Positions 32,543 to 44,969 of a stretch of DNA of 64,000 nt are shown here, in pieces. The notes below the pieces were generated by a model. The model was not told where the DNA came from. It ran no database searches and saw nothing but the letters and a program-made list of their open reading frames with translations. The DNA is from Augochlora pura (lineage: Eukaryota > Arthropoda > Insecta > Hymenoptera > Halictidae): contig NC_135774.1 in NCBI RefSeq assembly GCF_028453695.1, forward strand, positions 21,142,001 to 21,206,000, given 5' to 3'. A program made the position numbers and the translations under genes. Position 1 is the first letter of the stretch, and the number at the start of each line of letters is the position of its first letter.

Positions 32543-34412
32543 GCACGGCGATATTAACCTGTTGGTTATCGAACGAATAAACTGTTCCGCGACAAGCCGA
32601 TAAATTCCAATCTCTATCGCGTGAACAGGAATGATCTTGACGGCGGCGCAATAGTTGCACACGGAACGATAATAAATCGAACGAAAGCCCTAACGTGTTC
32701 CCAGGAGGCCGCTCAAAATCGGTGGGGGAGACAATGTGCCGCGCAACACGGCAAACTGTGCGCGAAGCTGTGCGCGAAGGTGTACGCATCCAAGGGAATT
32801 GATCGCTAGTGATGGGATCAAATATAGATATTGCAAGTGAGTACAAACCCTTTCATTGTGCATGTAATTTACCGAGATCTGCAATGCATTTTTAAACGTT
32901 CGTTTTCCAGGTTCAGACTTTCGGTTCTTTTGTCATTTCAAATAATAGAAAAATTAGAAAAGAAAGTGTCATAGTCATTACAATAAACTAATTCAAGTTG
33001 GTTGTTCCAATTTTAGTGAAGTTAATGCGTTTTAGACGACGCTCGAGTTGTATAAACGATCCGCTCGGACGAAAGCTGCGAAAGAAATTGTCCCGCAACG
33101 GAATTAATAAAACATCGTTATTCCCGAGCAGCGATAAAAACCCGTAGAAAGAATCTTGTCCGTAGAAAATGATTCGAATCCGTAAGTGTATACATTGAAC
33201 TTGGCGGGATCCCTGCTAGCCGGTGTTAGGCGTGGCCGCCCTATTTCCGAGACGCGGATGAAGTGTGGATTGAGAGTCACTTCTCTTCCAGCATCGTCAC
33301 CGTCGGGTTTCCGATTCCCCGCGGTAGGTAGCCACTGCAACGAAACGAGACTTTCTCCCACGTCAGACAAGTCACGAGCCATCGCGTCGTTACGACCCGC
33401 CCAGCCACTGCTCGCCCCGATCCGATCGGAAACCCTCGCCCCGCGCGAAAAAAACTACCCGATTTAATTTTCCTCATCGGATCGGTGTCGTGGCTGACGA
33501 AACCTGAGGGAAAAGAGATTGTAAAATCAGGCAAACAGATCTCGGGCGGAAGTTCGAGGACGCCGCGACGCCGACACGTACAGGCTTCTGCACCCGCGGA
33601 CGACGTGTTCCCGGTAGCGTTCAGAGTCCCGTGGATCGAACACATTCGCGCCGGTCGCGATCTTCGAGGGCCAAGAAAATTAAACTGCGCCGACTCGACG
33701 CGGCGAAAAACATTCGCCGAGATCCTGTCCTGGGACCATTTTACGACCACCCTTCTCCCGGGCGAACGATGCAAAAATCATGCCGCGAGCCGTGTTACTC
33801 GGCAGAGTTGATTTTAGACCGGGTTAGATCTAAACATCCGGCCACTAAAACTCTATGGTCCATTCGCGAAAGCGGCCGGGGCGCTACGCGTCGTACCACA
33901 TCTCGCTGCGAAACTCGTCCCTCCGGATTGTACGCGAGGAAATTGATTTCTCTTTAGTAGCTTGGCTAATAGAGTCGTTGGAGGGACGATGAAACGCAAG
34001 AAAGACGCTCCTTTTAAACGTTCGACGGCGTTTCGAGTCTATATTATCGTAAAACAAAGCTACCTGGAAATTTCGTATTTTTTAATAATTTCTGTATAAT
34101 TTTTTGTAGCTAGAAAGTAGCAGGGCTGTTACATGAAATCATTATCGACTAATTTATAAGAAAAATGATCACTGAAGCGGTATTTCTCGAAGGCGGTATG
34201 CTGAAACAATGGATACGGTAGCGCGATTACTTGTCCGATGCACTGAAAATTCTTCAAATTTGGTTACGTGTAACTTTCATTATATTTTAATTTATTTTAA
34301 TATATTTTAATTTAATTTATTATAGTATGCATGTTTAAATTCATCTTGTCGACAAATCTGCAGAATAGAGATTGAGTATAATTTTAGAAAGGACACCTAA
34401 TTGTCTATAGCT
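32543..34412. other. Non-coding stretch with a GC-rich island
   Basis: The part 33180-33960 is CpG-rich, with four overlapping frames on both strands (largest minus 33277-33774, 165 codons), none with a domain. The tandem 'tgcgcgaagctgtgcgcgaag' at 32758-32778 is a local duplication. AT-rich after 34080. Confidence 0.4.
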
Positions 34413-34617
34413 TTAACCCTTCTTTGCATGATTTTTCCTATTTTTTTTAAATAAATCAGGTTGATGTAATTAATGCTCTAGATTAAAGGAAAAATATTTA
34501 AAAAAATCCTAGTATAAATAAGAATTTGAATTATTTAAAAAACAGTATGATGGAAATTTACATCATTATGCATTGTTACATATATAGCTCAGTACTAAAT
34601 AAATCAAAAGATATTGT
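34413..34617. mobile_element. Orphan left end of a TTAA element, reaching the gap
   Basis: TTAACCCTTCTTTGCATG at 34413 is followed by 200 bp of AT-rich DNA and then the N gap. The right end, if any, would lie in or past the gap. Weak on its own. Confidence 0.35.
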
Positions 34618-34717
34618 NNNNNNNNNNNNNNNNNNNNNNNNNNNNNNNNNNNNNNNNNNNNNNNNNNNNNNNNNNNNNNNNNNNNNNNNNNNNNNNNNNN
34701 NNNNNNNNNNNNNNNNN
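34618..34717. other. Assembly gap (100 N)
   Basis: Exactly 100 N. Confidence 0.98.
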
Positions 34718-35833
34718 GACGCGGTGGAAAAACTCGAAGCAAAATTTGCGTCGACCGGTTCGGTGAACGGAACGCGAAACAGGTCAGTCTATATCGGCAT
34801 CAAGGCCCAGGAGAATTTAATTGAAAATCCACGGGGCTATTCCGGACACATTTAAGTTGATCGCGCCCGGAAAGTAGCTAAACACGCGCGCGCCACTCTG
34901 CCGGCAGAAACTTGATTCACCTCCGCCAATGTTTATTTTCAATATACCCTCTTCTATTATTACCCGGGCATCGATTTCCTATCGTTATCGATTACCAGTA
35001 AATTCCGCCATGATTACGCGCAACCCGTCGCGATATTACACACGTCAAAGCGGCTAATGGACACGGAGCCTGTTTTTAAGCGGAGAACGATCACGGCGAG
35101 CAACGGCGCCGCGCCGCGGCGAGATCTCCGCTCGGGTCGATCCTCCTTTGCCTCATGAATCGTTATTTATTCTTAATATAATGTTATCACGGCGGATGTC
35201 TTATTGATTTCCCGTCAGTCCGGCCGCCAGAGAATTCTATCCCCCGGACATTAATAAATCTATCCCGCCGTATCCTGGAACGTGTGCAGGTCACGGATTG
35301 ACGCGTCGCGTCGCGTCATCGTGTCGCGACGCGCGACCCGGCGACCGCTTCGACGGACGACGGTTGCGAGGACGAAAGGGGCGGCCGCGTCGTTCTCGCG
35401 GGACGATCAATCACTTCGAGAAGTATTCTACACTTCGTCCCTCTCTCCCTCTCTCGAACGTTTCACCACTTTCCCTGCGCCGAGCCGACGCCGACGCCGA
35501 CGCCGTCGCCGTCGCTGCTTGTGTGATATCTTTCGCTCGCTGTCGAACGATCGAGTACATTAACGATTAATGTTCGACGGCTCGATCGGGCCCGGTTTAT
35601 CATTGCCGTCGACTACTGGGGACGCGACGGTTAATTGGGCCGGGCTTTCGTGACGGTTCCGTTTTCACCTACGCGTTTAATCCACGCCTGCCAACCGGGC
35701 CGCCTGTTCGCCGGAAAACCAACCGGTGCTTAGTTCTTGGGTCGACATTCCGGAAAATCGTGCAGTTTTACAACGCTCGGCGAAACGTGCGCTCGATTCA
35801 CTAGCCTCGGGAAATCTTCGACGTTTGAACTAT
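34718..35833. other. GC-rich island
   Basis: CpG-rich, with a CCGACG/GCCGTC trinucleotide-type run at 35483-35516. Two overlapping plus frames (35282-35563, 35298-35570) are arginine-rich shadows of it. No promoter motif is convincing. Confidence 0.4.
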
Positions 35834-36216
35834 TTAACCCTTTGACTACGGCACACTTTGTTACGCACTGATCGTACCATACGGCAGGGATTGTGTTACG
35901 ATGTGCGCCGAGAACGGCGAATTTTTGGGTAGGGATGCATTTTTGTTAAAACATATTCCAATAATCAAAAATCTGAATTTTAGTATATTAAAACAATATT
36001 ATTTATTTTCTTGAATCTGACTTGGCATAAATATCTAATAAACATTGTCTAAATAAAAAATAACAAAATATTTAATAATCAAGTAAGGTATCAAGCGCCT
36101 CTAGGCGCCCTCCGTATCACAAAGCCAAACTGCGCTGGGCGCCTGAAGGCGCTCTCAGTATCACAAACGCAAAATTTCTAAGCGCCTATAGGCGCCCACA
36201 GTAGCCAAGGGGTTAA
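35834..36216. mobile_element. TTAA-flanked MITE, family E, three regularly spaced palindromes
   Basis: TTAA+CCCTTTGACTACGGCAC and CAGTAGCCAAGGGG+TTAA. GCGCCTNNAGGCGC-type palindromes start at 36095, 36139 and 36182, spaced 44 and 43 bp. The outermost (36182-36195, a perfect 14-mer) is centred 24.5 bp from the right TTAA. 383 bp, AT-rich interior, non-coding. The termini resemble family B but the interior differs. Confidence 0.92.
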
Positions 36217-36816
36217 AGTAGCCGGCAACTCGTTGTGGACAGAGTGGAGAATTTGATTCCTTATTATCGAGATAATGTAGAGATAATGTAGATAACAATT
36301 TAAAGTAAAAATTCGCTTGAAGAAGAAGTTGCTTGCTATCGAATCTGGCAAAAGGAAATACATCGAATCTGAGCACGCCGGTTGTGATGGAAATTTTCCG
36401 AGAGCTAATTATATTTCTCACGTATTGTTTGTAATCGGACGTCGTTCGAGAACGTGAGAATATTTCTCAAAGATATTAATAAACGTTTCAGTTCGTCACA
36501 TTTTCGAGTAAACCTATTTCTTCAGTCTTCCGGCCTGCTGCATCCTGAGAAGGTGTAGTAAGTAAAAGAGAACAATGAATTTTGAAAGGAGATACTCCTT
36601 CTCGAAGGAACTCGCTGGATTTCGCTTGATTTGGGTTTTAGCAAAATAAAAATTATCATCGACGATTGCGACAAACAGAAGTCGGATAGAAATTTCTTTC
36701 CGTCTGTAATAATTTAAATGTATCAAAAATAATACGCAGATGTCCTTAAGTTTTAGTTCTATTTTAATTACACATTTTTACCATAAATGCATAATATCCG
36801 CAATCTAGTTATGAGT
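36217..36816. other. Non-coding stretch
   Basis: AT-rich. Includes a diverged copy of the GCAAAATAAA dispersed repeat (36615-36680). No gene recognised. Confidence 0.4.
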
Positions 36817-37330
36817 TTAACCCTTAATAACCTAGAGTTTCAATTTTGATACCAATCTTTTAAACCGAATGTTCACATTACTATTAGTTTTTTTTATAGG
36901 TTGGCTGTACGTATTTTACTGTTGTATAATATTCTTTCCAACGAAATTAAAAAAAAAATCTAATGTCATTATTGTTTTATTTTATCTATGACATATTACT
37001 TGCGCGGCAAAGTGAACAAGTAAACACATTTTACTAAAAGTTTTGTTGAATACGATATATTTTCTTTTTCTGAAGAATATAAATACTTTTGAGGTAAGTG
37101 AATATATTATTTTCGCTATGATATAATTATTTTTTGCGAGTGCATGTTTTACTTGAAGAAACTAGTGCTATTTTTTTATCAATTTTGATACTTCAGGCAT
37201 TTTTTTCTAAATAAATATGTAAAATAAATATTGTGATTTTTTTAGCTATTTTTCCCTTCATCTAGACCCTCAAGCAAACACAGTAATATTAAAAAAAATC
37301 ACTTTCGTAAATCAGGCTACTAAGGGTTAA
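36817..37330. mobile_element. TTAA-flanked MITE, family K
   Basis: TTAA+CCCTTAATAACCTAG and GGCTACTAAGGG+TTAA, a diverged terminal repeat. TCAA-TT-TTGA (36840-36849) is centred 24.5 bp from the left TTAA, and a fuller TATCAATTTTGATA (37177-37190) lies inside. At 514 bp it is the second longest TTAA element here. Very AT-rich and non-coding. Confidence 0.75.
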
Positions 37331-40100
37331 TAGTATTATAGCAATTAAGTGCATATCGAATTTTTATTTCGAAACCGGCTAAATTGCACGATTAAAAACA
37401 TTAATTAATACCTTCTCTAACACTTCGTTTGACAAATTGCGATTGCCATTGAAAATTACATCGATAGTCAGGCATTCGCCTGAAATATCTTAATTAATAC
37501 GTCACTTATTTAAATAGATTATAGAAATCACATTCAGTGAACACGTTGCCTATGAATATTTAAATATCGCGTCAGGAATGTCACGATTACTAGTTCTGTA
37601 CAGAGTTAATTCTATACATTGAATATATGCAGTTTGTAAATAAATACTCGAATCGCGAAACGGATTTCTACGCGTAATATACCAGTTAACATTTTGATCA
37701 AAAAATTTCTGAGAACTCGTACATTCGAACAAGTTAAACTTGCATTCTCCGGGGTAACGTAGCCGCCGCCGCCGCCGCTAATCAGAATTATGCATGGATT
37801 CAATGCTAATTGCAAATGATTTGCATATCAATGATTCGAAGGTACGGCTGTGGCGCGACGCGCGAGCAAAATTTCGAAAGGACAGATCACGGTGCAATGC
37901 AAAACGTAGATTACCGGGCGGATACAGCTTTTGTAAATCAACCGTCTCCGTAAATCACTGGTTGAGCTATCACATTGTCGGACAATCGAGGATCATCTTG
38001 ATTAACCCCACCACAGTATCTGGCTGCGCCAATCGAGGAAATTATGTAATTACGAAGTACTATAATTTTCTTCGATCCCATTACGTGTTTTTATCGACCC
38101 CGGACAATGCATCGCAATCTTACGGCGTTCTTAGCCGGTAATTCTGATTAACGATACCGAAAAATTCGATGACTTTAATTACACGATATTACGTTGCGTT
38201 ACAATTATTGCTCCAGTGGTACTAAGCTATCTTCCGATACAGTTTCCCAGCTTCCTGTAGTACCAATCTAGTTACTTCATTTATATGAAAACTACTTTAA
38301 CCTCTGATTACATCCTGCAATTTGATCGCTGTAAAAGACTTGATAAACAAAATTTTTAAACATTCCAAGATCAACCCCTTAGATTATGATATCGCATCAG
38401 ACTCATAAAAATTTAGGACCTACAACTAAATCATAGATTTAAATTAAACTTTACGCATTTATCATCAATATTTAAATATTAAAATGAAGGTTGCCATATG
38501 ATAATTATAACACAATCTTCTTAAATCAAAAGGTAAAAATATATTTATTGAGGAAATAATAAAATACTTATTGTCGTGTATAAATCGCAGATTTTATGCA
38601 TTCGTAGCAAAAATAAGTAGATTTAATTTAAAATAATAGAGAAACTAAAAGAATTTTTAAATGTCATAGCATTATTTTAAATCTATTAAAACGATTGAAA
38701 AAAGAATTTTCATTTAAAATGATGTATAGATCGTGACTAATAATATATATATAATAAGCGAGAATTGAATTTCAACGAAACGTGTTCCCAAAACAACGTT
38801 TCGGCGTTGCTCGAACCGGCATCGAACGGTTTCTAACCTGTACAAAAGCCCAAAGAGAATCTTGGTCGGATAGGTAACAACAATAATTACGACCATAGTT
38901 ATAGATGGTATTACCAATACGCGAAGGCGCTAAAACCGTTAGCGAGATTACAGCGGAGGCTTTAATAAAAGCCCCGCGAAGCTTTTAACAAAAGCACCGT
39001 ACACTTTCATTTTACGTAAGACTATAGTTCGGGCACAAAATGCCATTACTTAGGCACGATTAAATGCAACTACCACTTCAACGATTCCGGCTACTAAATC
39101 AACTCTATAACTAGAGAGATAACGTAATCTACCGTAACGAATCTTTGTAGTGCTCTGTACTCGTTCCTGTTAATGATCAAAGTTGCCACCAAGATCGAAA
39201 GCAACAAATGGAAAACGTAACTTGAATTTACAATTAAGTAATTAGAATCGTTGGACGATCGAATTTGGTGAATTATTCGATCTTGTTGAAAATGACTTTA
39301 GCAAACTCGAGAATAAACGAAAGCTAACCTCGTTTTTAGTCAAAGATACTTTTTACTTTGCATTTTCTCTAAATAGTTCAATTCTTTAATTTTCGCATGC
39401 AATAGTTCGTTACTATTGAGCACATCGAGCTATAGTTTGTAATAAAATTTGTATCGATTTCAGGAAAATTTTATCAAATATTTATAAAAAAAATTATAAA
39501 TATATAATAATTAAAAAAAAATAAAAAGAAGCTTATGCTGATAAAATAGTAACTGCAATAAAATGGCGACTCTTCGTGCAAAATATAAATTCGAATTAGT
39601 AAATTAAATGAGAACGCATTTCTTCGTCCAAGAATATTCTTCCCAGTGTTCGCAAATTTTGTTGGTGTGTTCGGTGGTTTCGCGAAGTCGTTTTTATCGC
39701 GAATGCGTTAAATCTGGGGTCGAGTGATATGTGGTGAGCCAAGTATCGGCGCAGATGCGAGCAACCGAAAGGAAATCGAATGCAGGAAATTATAGGATCC
39801 AAAGTTTCGGGTTAGTATTAACGGGTTTCTCTAACCGATAAATTGTTAACTAATTTCGTGATTACCGGCGTAAGTCTTCTTACGAAGTTACACGATCGTC
39901 TTACTCTTTGCGGGACTACGGTATCTTTCACTCGATAAGATGCGAAATTGTAAAAGATACAACGAAGCCAATAGGGAGATTCGCTTCCTGTTGCTTCTAA
40001 TTATCTACACGCACTGCATAAAACGGACAGTGTCGAAAGCATTTCACTTCCTCAACTTTCTTCTTTTCTGGTGTTTTTCTATCTAGTTCCTTACGAACTG
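37331..40100. other. Non-coding, AT-rich stretch
   Basis: Contains a (GCC)n run at 37761-37778 and a probable dispersed-repeat copy at 38575-38715, which matches 46208-46345 in order of words ('attttatgcattc', 'cattatttt', 'attaaaacgatt'). Otherwise nothing recognised. Confidence 0.45.
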
Positions 40101-40420
40101 ATTTATTTTGGAACAGAAGATTTCCTTATTGCAATTTACTATCGCGCCATCATAACCTACAATCTATAGATTAGTAAAGCGCGGATTTCACGTATTTGTA
40201 ACAAACGAAAGTGTTTGTAATTTAAAACAACAGAAAGGCTAAAAATATTTGTTAATATTGATTTATTTTAAAACAGAAACTTTCCTTATTGCAATCTACT
40301 ATCGTACCATCATAACCTATAATCTATAAATTAGTAAAGCGCAGATTTCACGTATTTGTAACAAAAACAAGTGTTTGTAATTTAAAACAACAGAAAGGTT
40401 AAAAATATTTGTTTATATTG
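40101..40420. repeat. Tandem duplication, 160-bp unit, two copies
   Basis: 40101-40260 and 40261-40420 start ATTTATTTT and share 'ttccttattgcaat', 'cataacctanaatctata', 'gatttcacgtatttgtaaca' and 'aacaacagaaagg' in the same order, at high identity by eye. A third start (ATTTGTTACTTC) diverges at once. Non-coding. Confidence 0.93.
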
Positions 40421-40969
40421 ATTTGTTACTTCGATGTTGCTCCTATTTCAAGCGACAGACACAAAGCATTTTCAATCTGCATGGAGATCGACAATTTAGA
40501 AATGATTATAAAAACAAAAACTATAGTAATTTGGCAACTCGGATACTGTCGGTTGATAATCATTTTCTTTATTAAAGCTTTATATATTTTTAGAAAAACC
40601 GTACCCGTGTGCCATGCCCCAATTCGTTTAGATTCGTCAGCCCCTTCAATTAGAGTCCAATCAAGTTCAAAAAGCAGAATCATGTCGCAGCCTCCCCTCG
40701 TTAACCATGAATTGAAATGATTACTTAGCGAACAAAAAATACGAATTTTCAAATATTTCAGTATTCACGATGCGGATACACACTTCGTAGTTTTTAGTAT
40801 GACTAAACCACGGATTTTATACAATGATGATGAAATTGGATACGTTTCTTTTAAAAATTACTTTCAATTTATTGGAATTATTAATAATAGAAGGAACACA
40901 TTTTTATGTAACTTCTATGTAGTTAGTAAAAAAATAAATAATTTAGGCGTGTTCCTACGTTTCCTTTAA

Positions 40970-41195
40970 TTTATTGAAATTAATAAAAAGAAATACACTT
41001 TTCTGTAATTTCTCGAAATTAATAAAGAAATACACTTTTCTGTAATTTCTCGAAATTAATAAAGAAATACACTTTTCTTTCATTTCTCGAAATTAATAAA
41101 GGAATACACTTTTCTTTCATTTCTCGAAATTAATAAAGAAATACACTTTTCTGTAATTTCTCGAAATTAATAAAGAAATACGCTTTTCTTTAATT
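40970..41195. repeat. 37-bp tandem repeat, about five copies
   Basis: Units AAATACACTTTTCTGTAATT + TCTCGAAATTAATAAAG, with G/T variation in the 'ctgtaa/ctttca' position. Identical enough to suggest recent expansion. Confidence 0.93.
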
Positions 41196-42538
41196 TGTAT
41201 ATGTTTTAATAAGTCTGCGACAATTCGTTAGCTCCAGTCGTAGTTAGTGAAACATTAACAATTCGCAGCGATTTAATAATCGCTGGAATAACATTTTGTA
41301 AGTCGAGAAGAATGTTTTTCCACAAATACGCGGATTTATTTAACCACACAGAACGCCACTCGCCGACACACCGTGTTCCATTTCTCTTTCGGAAATTTCA
41401 GTCGGCCGGCAGCTATTAAGCGAATAAATATCGAACCGAACAAAACTTGCAAAACAAGGGGCATCCATTACTTCTGATATTTAAATATTATCGAAAGCAT
41501 TTGCATAATCATTTACACCGTATATTCTCGTCCGCGTGATTCACGCGGCCCGCTCTCGAACAAACACCGAAAACCAACTAATACCGCGTTCCCATTGTTT
41601 ATCGAAAGCCATCGCTGGAAATCCAATAAAAACTAATAAATTGTTTGTATCCTAACGCAACGATATCATCGGGCCGGTAATAATAGGAATCGAACTACCA
41701 TTAAATCAGACTCCGCCGGTCTCTCCCGTTCGGAAAATGACGGTAAAAGTATCGTCGGGCTTTGATTGTTGTTTAGACAGCGGTACGCAGCAAGAATTTT
41801 CATTACCTTGCCGGGACGGGATATCTGTTTCCACTTATTGTCCGCTGTTGGTTTCCGTGAAATTTATCGCGGCTCCAAACATTGAGGAAAGCATTCAAGA
41901 ATATCCACGGTGACAATCTAAATCACGTTACGATATTGAGTAGGTCCGACCGGGCCCGCATTCAGTGCGACATTGCCCACGTGAAATTAGAAGCTGAAAT
42001 CTTGAGATAAATAAAAGTGGGGCGAGAATTGATATGAAACTGGTGAACTTTAATTGAAGAAGAATAAATCTAATGAAGTAAAAGGCTGAATTTGATTTGA
42101 AAATGAAGTTAAAATTTCAGAAAAAGTTGAATGTTCGCAAGGTTGAAGAATTCTTTCTTTTTCAAATTATATATTCGTTTGTTTTATAAATTCGTTTCTC
42201 AGAAACTAATAAGGATCAGTCGTTGAAATTTGATGTTCAAAAATATTTACAAGTGCTATATCCTTCCTGAAAATGTCAGCTCGTATCGTCGCAGTAATAC
42301 ACGCTGCAGCGCCGACCCGAACCGGCCCGCTCCCGACGAAAGAATGAAAAATGCGGTCCAACAGATGTACATATGTACTCGGTATTCCGGTAGTCGCGGT
42401 TCACGGTGCGCCTTCGTCGCGTCACGCACGGAGCCCCGAAAATGAATCAAAAGCCGCCGTGCAGGCGCACCCCTGCGCCGTAGCAATAATTGTTAAAATC
42501 TAGCTTGCGCGTCCCGCGCATTGTCTCCGAGTTTCGAC
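41196..42538. other. Non-coding stretch
   Basis: AT-rich with scattered CpG. GC-richer from 42280. No gene recognised. Confidence 0.4.
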
Positions 42539-42580
42539 TATAAATAAAGACCGCGGTGGTCGGGGGGTCTGCGTACAGTG
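42539..42580 (+). promoter_or_regulatory. Candidate TATA-box core promoter
   Basis: TATAAATA (42539-42546) lies in a GC-rich island and is followed by TACAGTG (42574-42580), close to the arthropod initiator TCAGT. The spacing of about 38 bp is longer than the usual 30-33. No downstream coding exon is recognised. Tentative. Confidence 0.25.
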
Positions 42581-43003
42581 TGCACGGCTCGCTCCCGTTA
42601 CGCACGGTACACGCGGCCCCGACAGTTTATGCAGGCATCTAACCTGCGCTCACACCGTGCGCACCCGGCCAAATTGCATCGGAATAAGCACCTGTGTGTG
42701 TAACCCATATAAACCGTTGCCGCGTAACCTTACGGGTCTTAAGGTACGACTCTTCTCGCGTCAGTTCCCCGTAGAAGCATTCCCGGAATGCGTACCGAAG
42801 GGTTTCGAGAAGGATTTATGGTGTTCCACGGGGTTAGGGTATTTTCTCCGGCTCGGATTAGCGGGCAAGGAGTTGTTCCCCACCGTTTTGCATGCGCGCT
42901 CGCTGGATGGAACAGTTGTTCGACCGTCGACACCGACGTGCAGCGAGCCGCGAACTATCGTCAAATAGAAGCTCCCATCTAATTAGCATTGTATTAACCA
43001 ACT
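42581..43003. other. GC-rich stretch
   Basis: CpG-rich to 42965. The overlapping frames on both strands (42657-42968, 42739-42964) carry no domain. Confidence 0.4.
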
Positions 43004-43440
43004 TTGTACATAATTTCTATGGGTTTGTACACGATTTGCATCTATAGAATTGTACAATATGCAAGTTCTGTAGAATTGTGTAAAATTTATACAAGTGCTA
43101 CAGAATTGTACAGAGTTTATACAAGTCCTATAAAATTCCATAACATTTATACAAGTGCTACAGAATTCTACAGAGTTTATAGAAGTCCCATAAAATTGTA
43201 TATCATTTATACAAGTCTTATAAACTTGTATAACATTTATACAAGTTTTATAAGATTGTATAACATTTATACAAGCTTTATAAAATTGTATAACATTTAT
43301 ACAAGTTTTATAAAATTGTATAAAATCTTATGCAAGTCCTATATAATTGTAGAAAATTTATGCAAGTCCTATAAAATTGTATACAATTTATATAAATTCT
43401 GTATGACTGTATGACAGTTTTGCAAGTTTCAGTATTGTAT
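43004..43440. repeat. 30-bp minisatellite that stays open in one frame
   Basis: About thirteen units of 'aattgtataacatttatacaagttttataa' type, mostly 30 bp with a few 31. Because 30 is a multiple of three, a plus frame of 136 codons (43004-43414) reads as a decapeptide repeat (about YNIYTSFIKL). It has no upstream splice or signal evidence, so I treat it as a repeat rather than a gene. Confidence 0.9.
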
Positions 43441-43570
43441 AGTATTTATACAAATTTTGTGAACATGTATATTATTTATGAATGTTGTAGAAAAATGTAT
43501 TAAATGACTAATCAAATATTTAAAAAATTTATAGATACTGTGCACTGCTTTTACTTAATTAAAATTACTA

Positions 43571-43572
43571 AG

Positions 43573-43603
<31 letters not shown>
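43571..43603. repeat. (GA)n microsatellite
   Basis: About 33 bp of GA with two AA interruptions. Confidence 0.95.
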
Positions 43604-43604
<1 letters not shown>

Positions 43605-44969
43605 TGGCTTTGTACTTCCAGTATCTTGCAATTAGTATAAACAATTCTTATTTTGTATAATGATCTACAAACTCGTTACAGAGTCAGACTAATTACAAAA
43701 ATCTCATACATAATTTAAAAAAAAAAATTGATACATAACTCAAACATAATTTGAAAAAAATTGTCTTAATCTGTCTGACATCCATTTGGCCGACGAACGT
43801 GTCAACTAATTATCTACCGACCATAATGTCAGAATTCTTTAGGATCTACAAGTAACAGTTAAGAACTTGTTTGACGGGATTAGCAATTTGAGCCGTGCAC
43901 CTGCAAGTTATTACCGATCACATAATCCAATAATTTCTCTGAGAAATATCCCATGAAAAAAGAAACAGATTGTAAGATCCTTTTTAGCATATCGCGCTAG
44001 TTCGAAATCCTATTAATGGACTTCCGGCAGCCACAGCGTTCAAATCCTCTTACTTAATCTAGAATTAATGATCCGGCATCGGTATAAGTTCACAACTTTC
44101 CAATAATTTTGAAACGCACCGACTGCTATCTAACGAAAAAGAGAAAGCTCAAATCCGCTAGTAAATTTCGTACGAGATTTAATCAATTTATGAGAAAGTC
44201 GAACAGTGGCGCGGACGAACAATCAGGCAATCACGGAGACACAACGTAAGAATAGACAAATATGCAACAAATTGTAGCGTGCAATCAACAGCTCGATTCC
44301 CTGTGTGTTTCTTCGAATGATCTGGACGAGCGCGACGCGACTCCGACACGCGGCTATATTCCGGTGAAACTCAACTGGACACGTCAGAACCTTTGACCGT
44401 GTAGTAAAAAATTTTTGGTTGCTGCTCGATAGTTTCGGTGAATCCACTTAACGAAGTTCCCTCGAATTCGATACTATATTGTGGAATAGTATACCGCGGC
44501 AGAAGGATCAAAGCCACCTCGGATCAGAACTCGCCGGCGCGGCGTGGTGGTTCCTGATCGTGACCATTCGAAACCGGCTCTATAGCCCATGCGGTCCGTG
44601 TTGTATAGACCCGGGGACCTGTGTAAGCGCGCATCCGTTGCCAACACCTTTACGCTCGCGTGAATCGTTGACGACTGCGCGTTCCCGGGGCTTAACAAAG
44701 TTCTTCTAAGTCCTAACGAGCTTACTCTTGACAAAAGCCAGTCAAGTGTACGGCTTCCGTCGTCACGAAGCAATGGCTAACCTACATACCGACATATTAT
44801 AACACCTGATTCCCGGCACGGAACGTACACGGGGACTGCTCCTCCACGCGCGGGCACAACGGAAACGTGCCGATACAATGCGCCACCGATCGACCTCTCA
44901 GTTCCTATTACATTGTTAAACAGAATCTTCTCTATTTCGGCAATCGAGTTACGATTCGTTCCCAAAATA
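43604..44969. other. Non-coding stretch
   Basis: AT-rich to 44220, then GC-richer. The frames at 44474-44773 (-) and 44479-44709 (+) overlap on opposite strands. No gene recognised. Confidence 0.4.

Noticed and set aside
33277..33811. Frames of 108-165 codons on both strands
   Set aside because: Mutually overlapping in a GC-rich island, with no known motif.
40970..41195. CRISPR-like regular repeats (periods 34, 37, 76)
   Set aside because: Head-to-tail tandem units without unique spacers, in a eukaryotic context.
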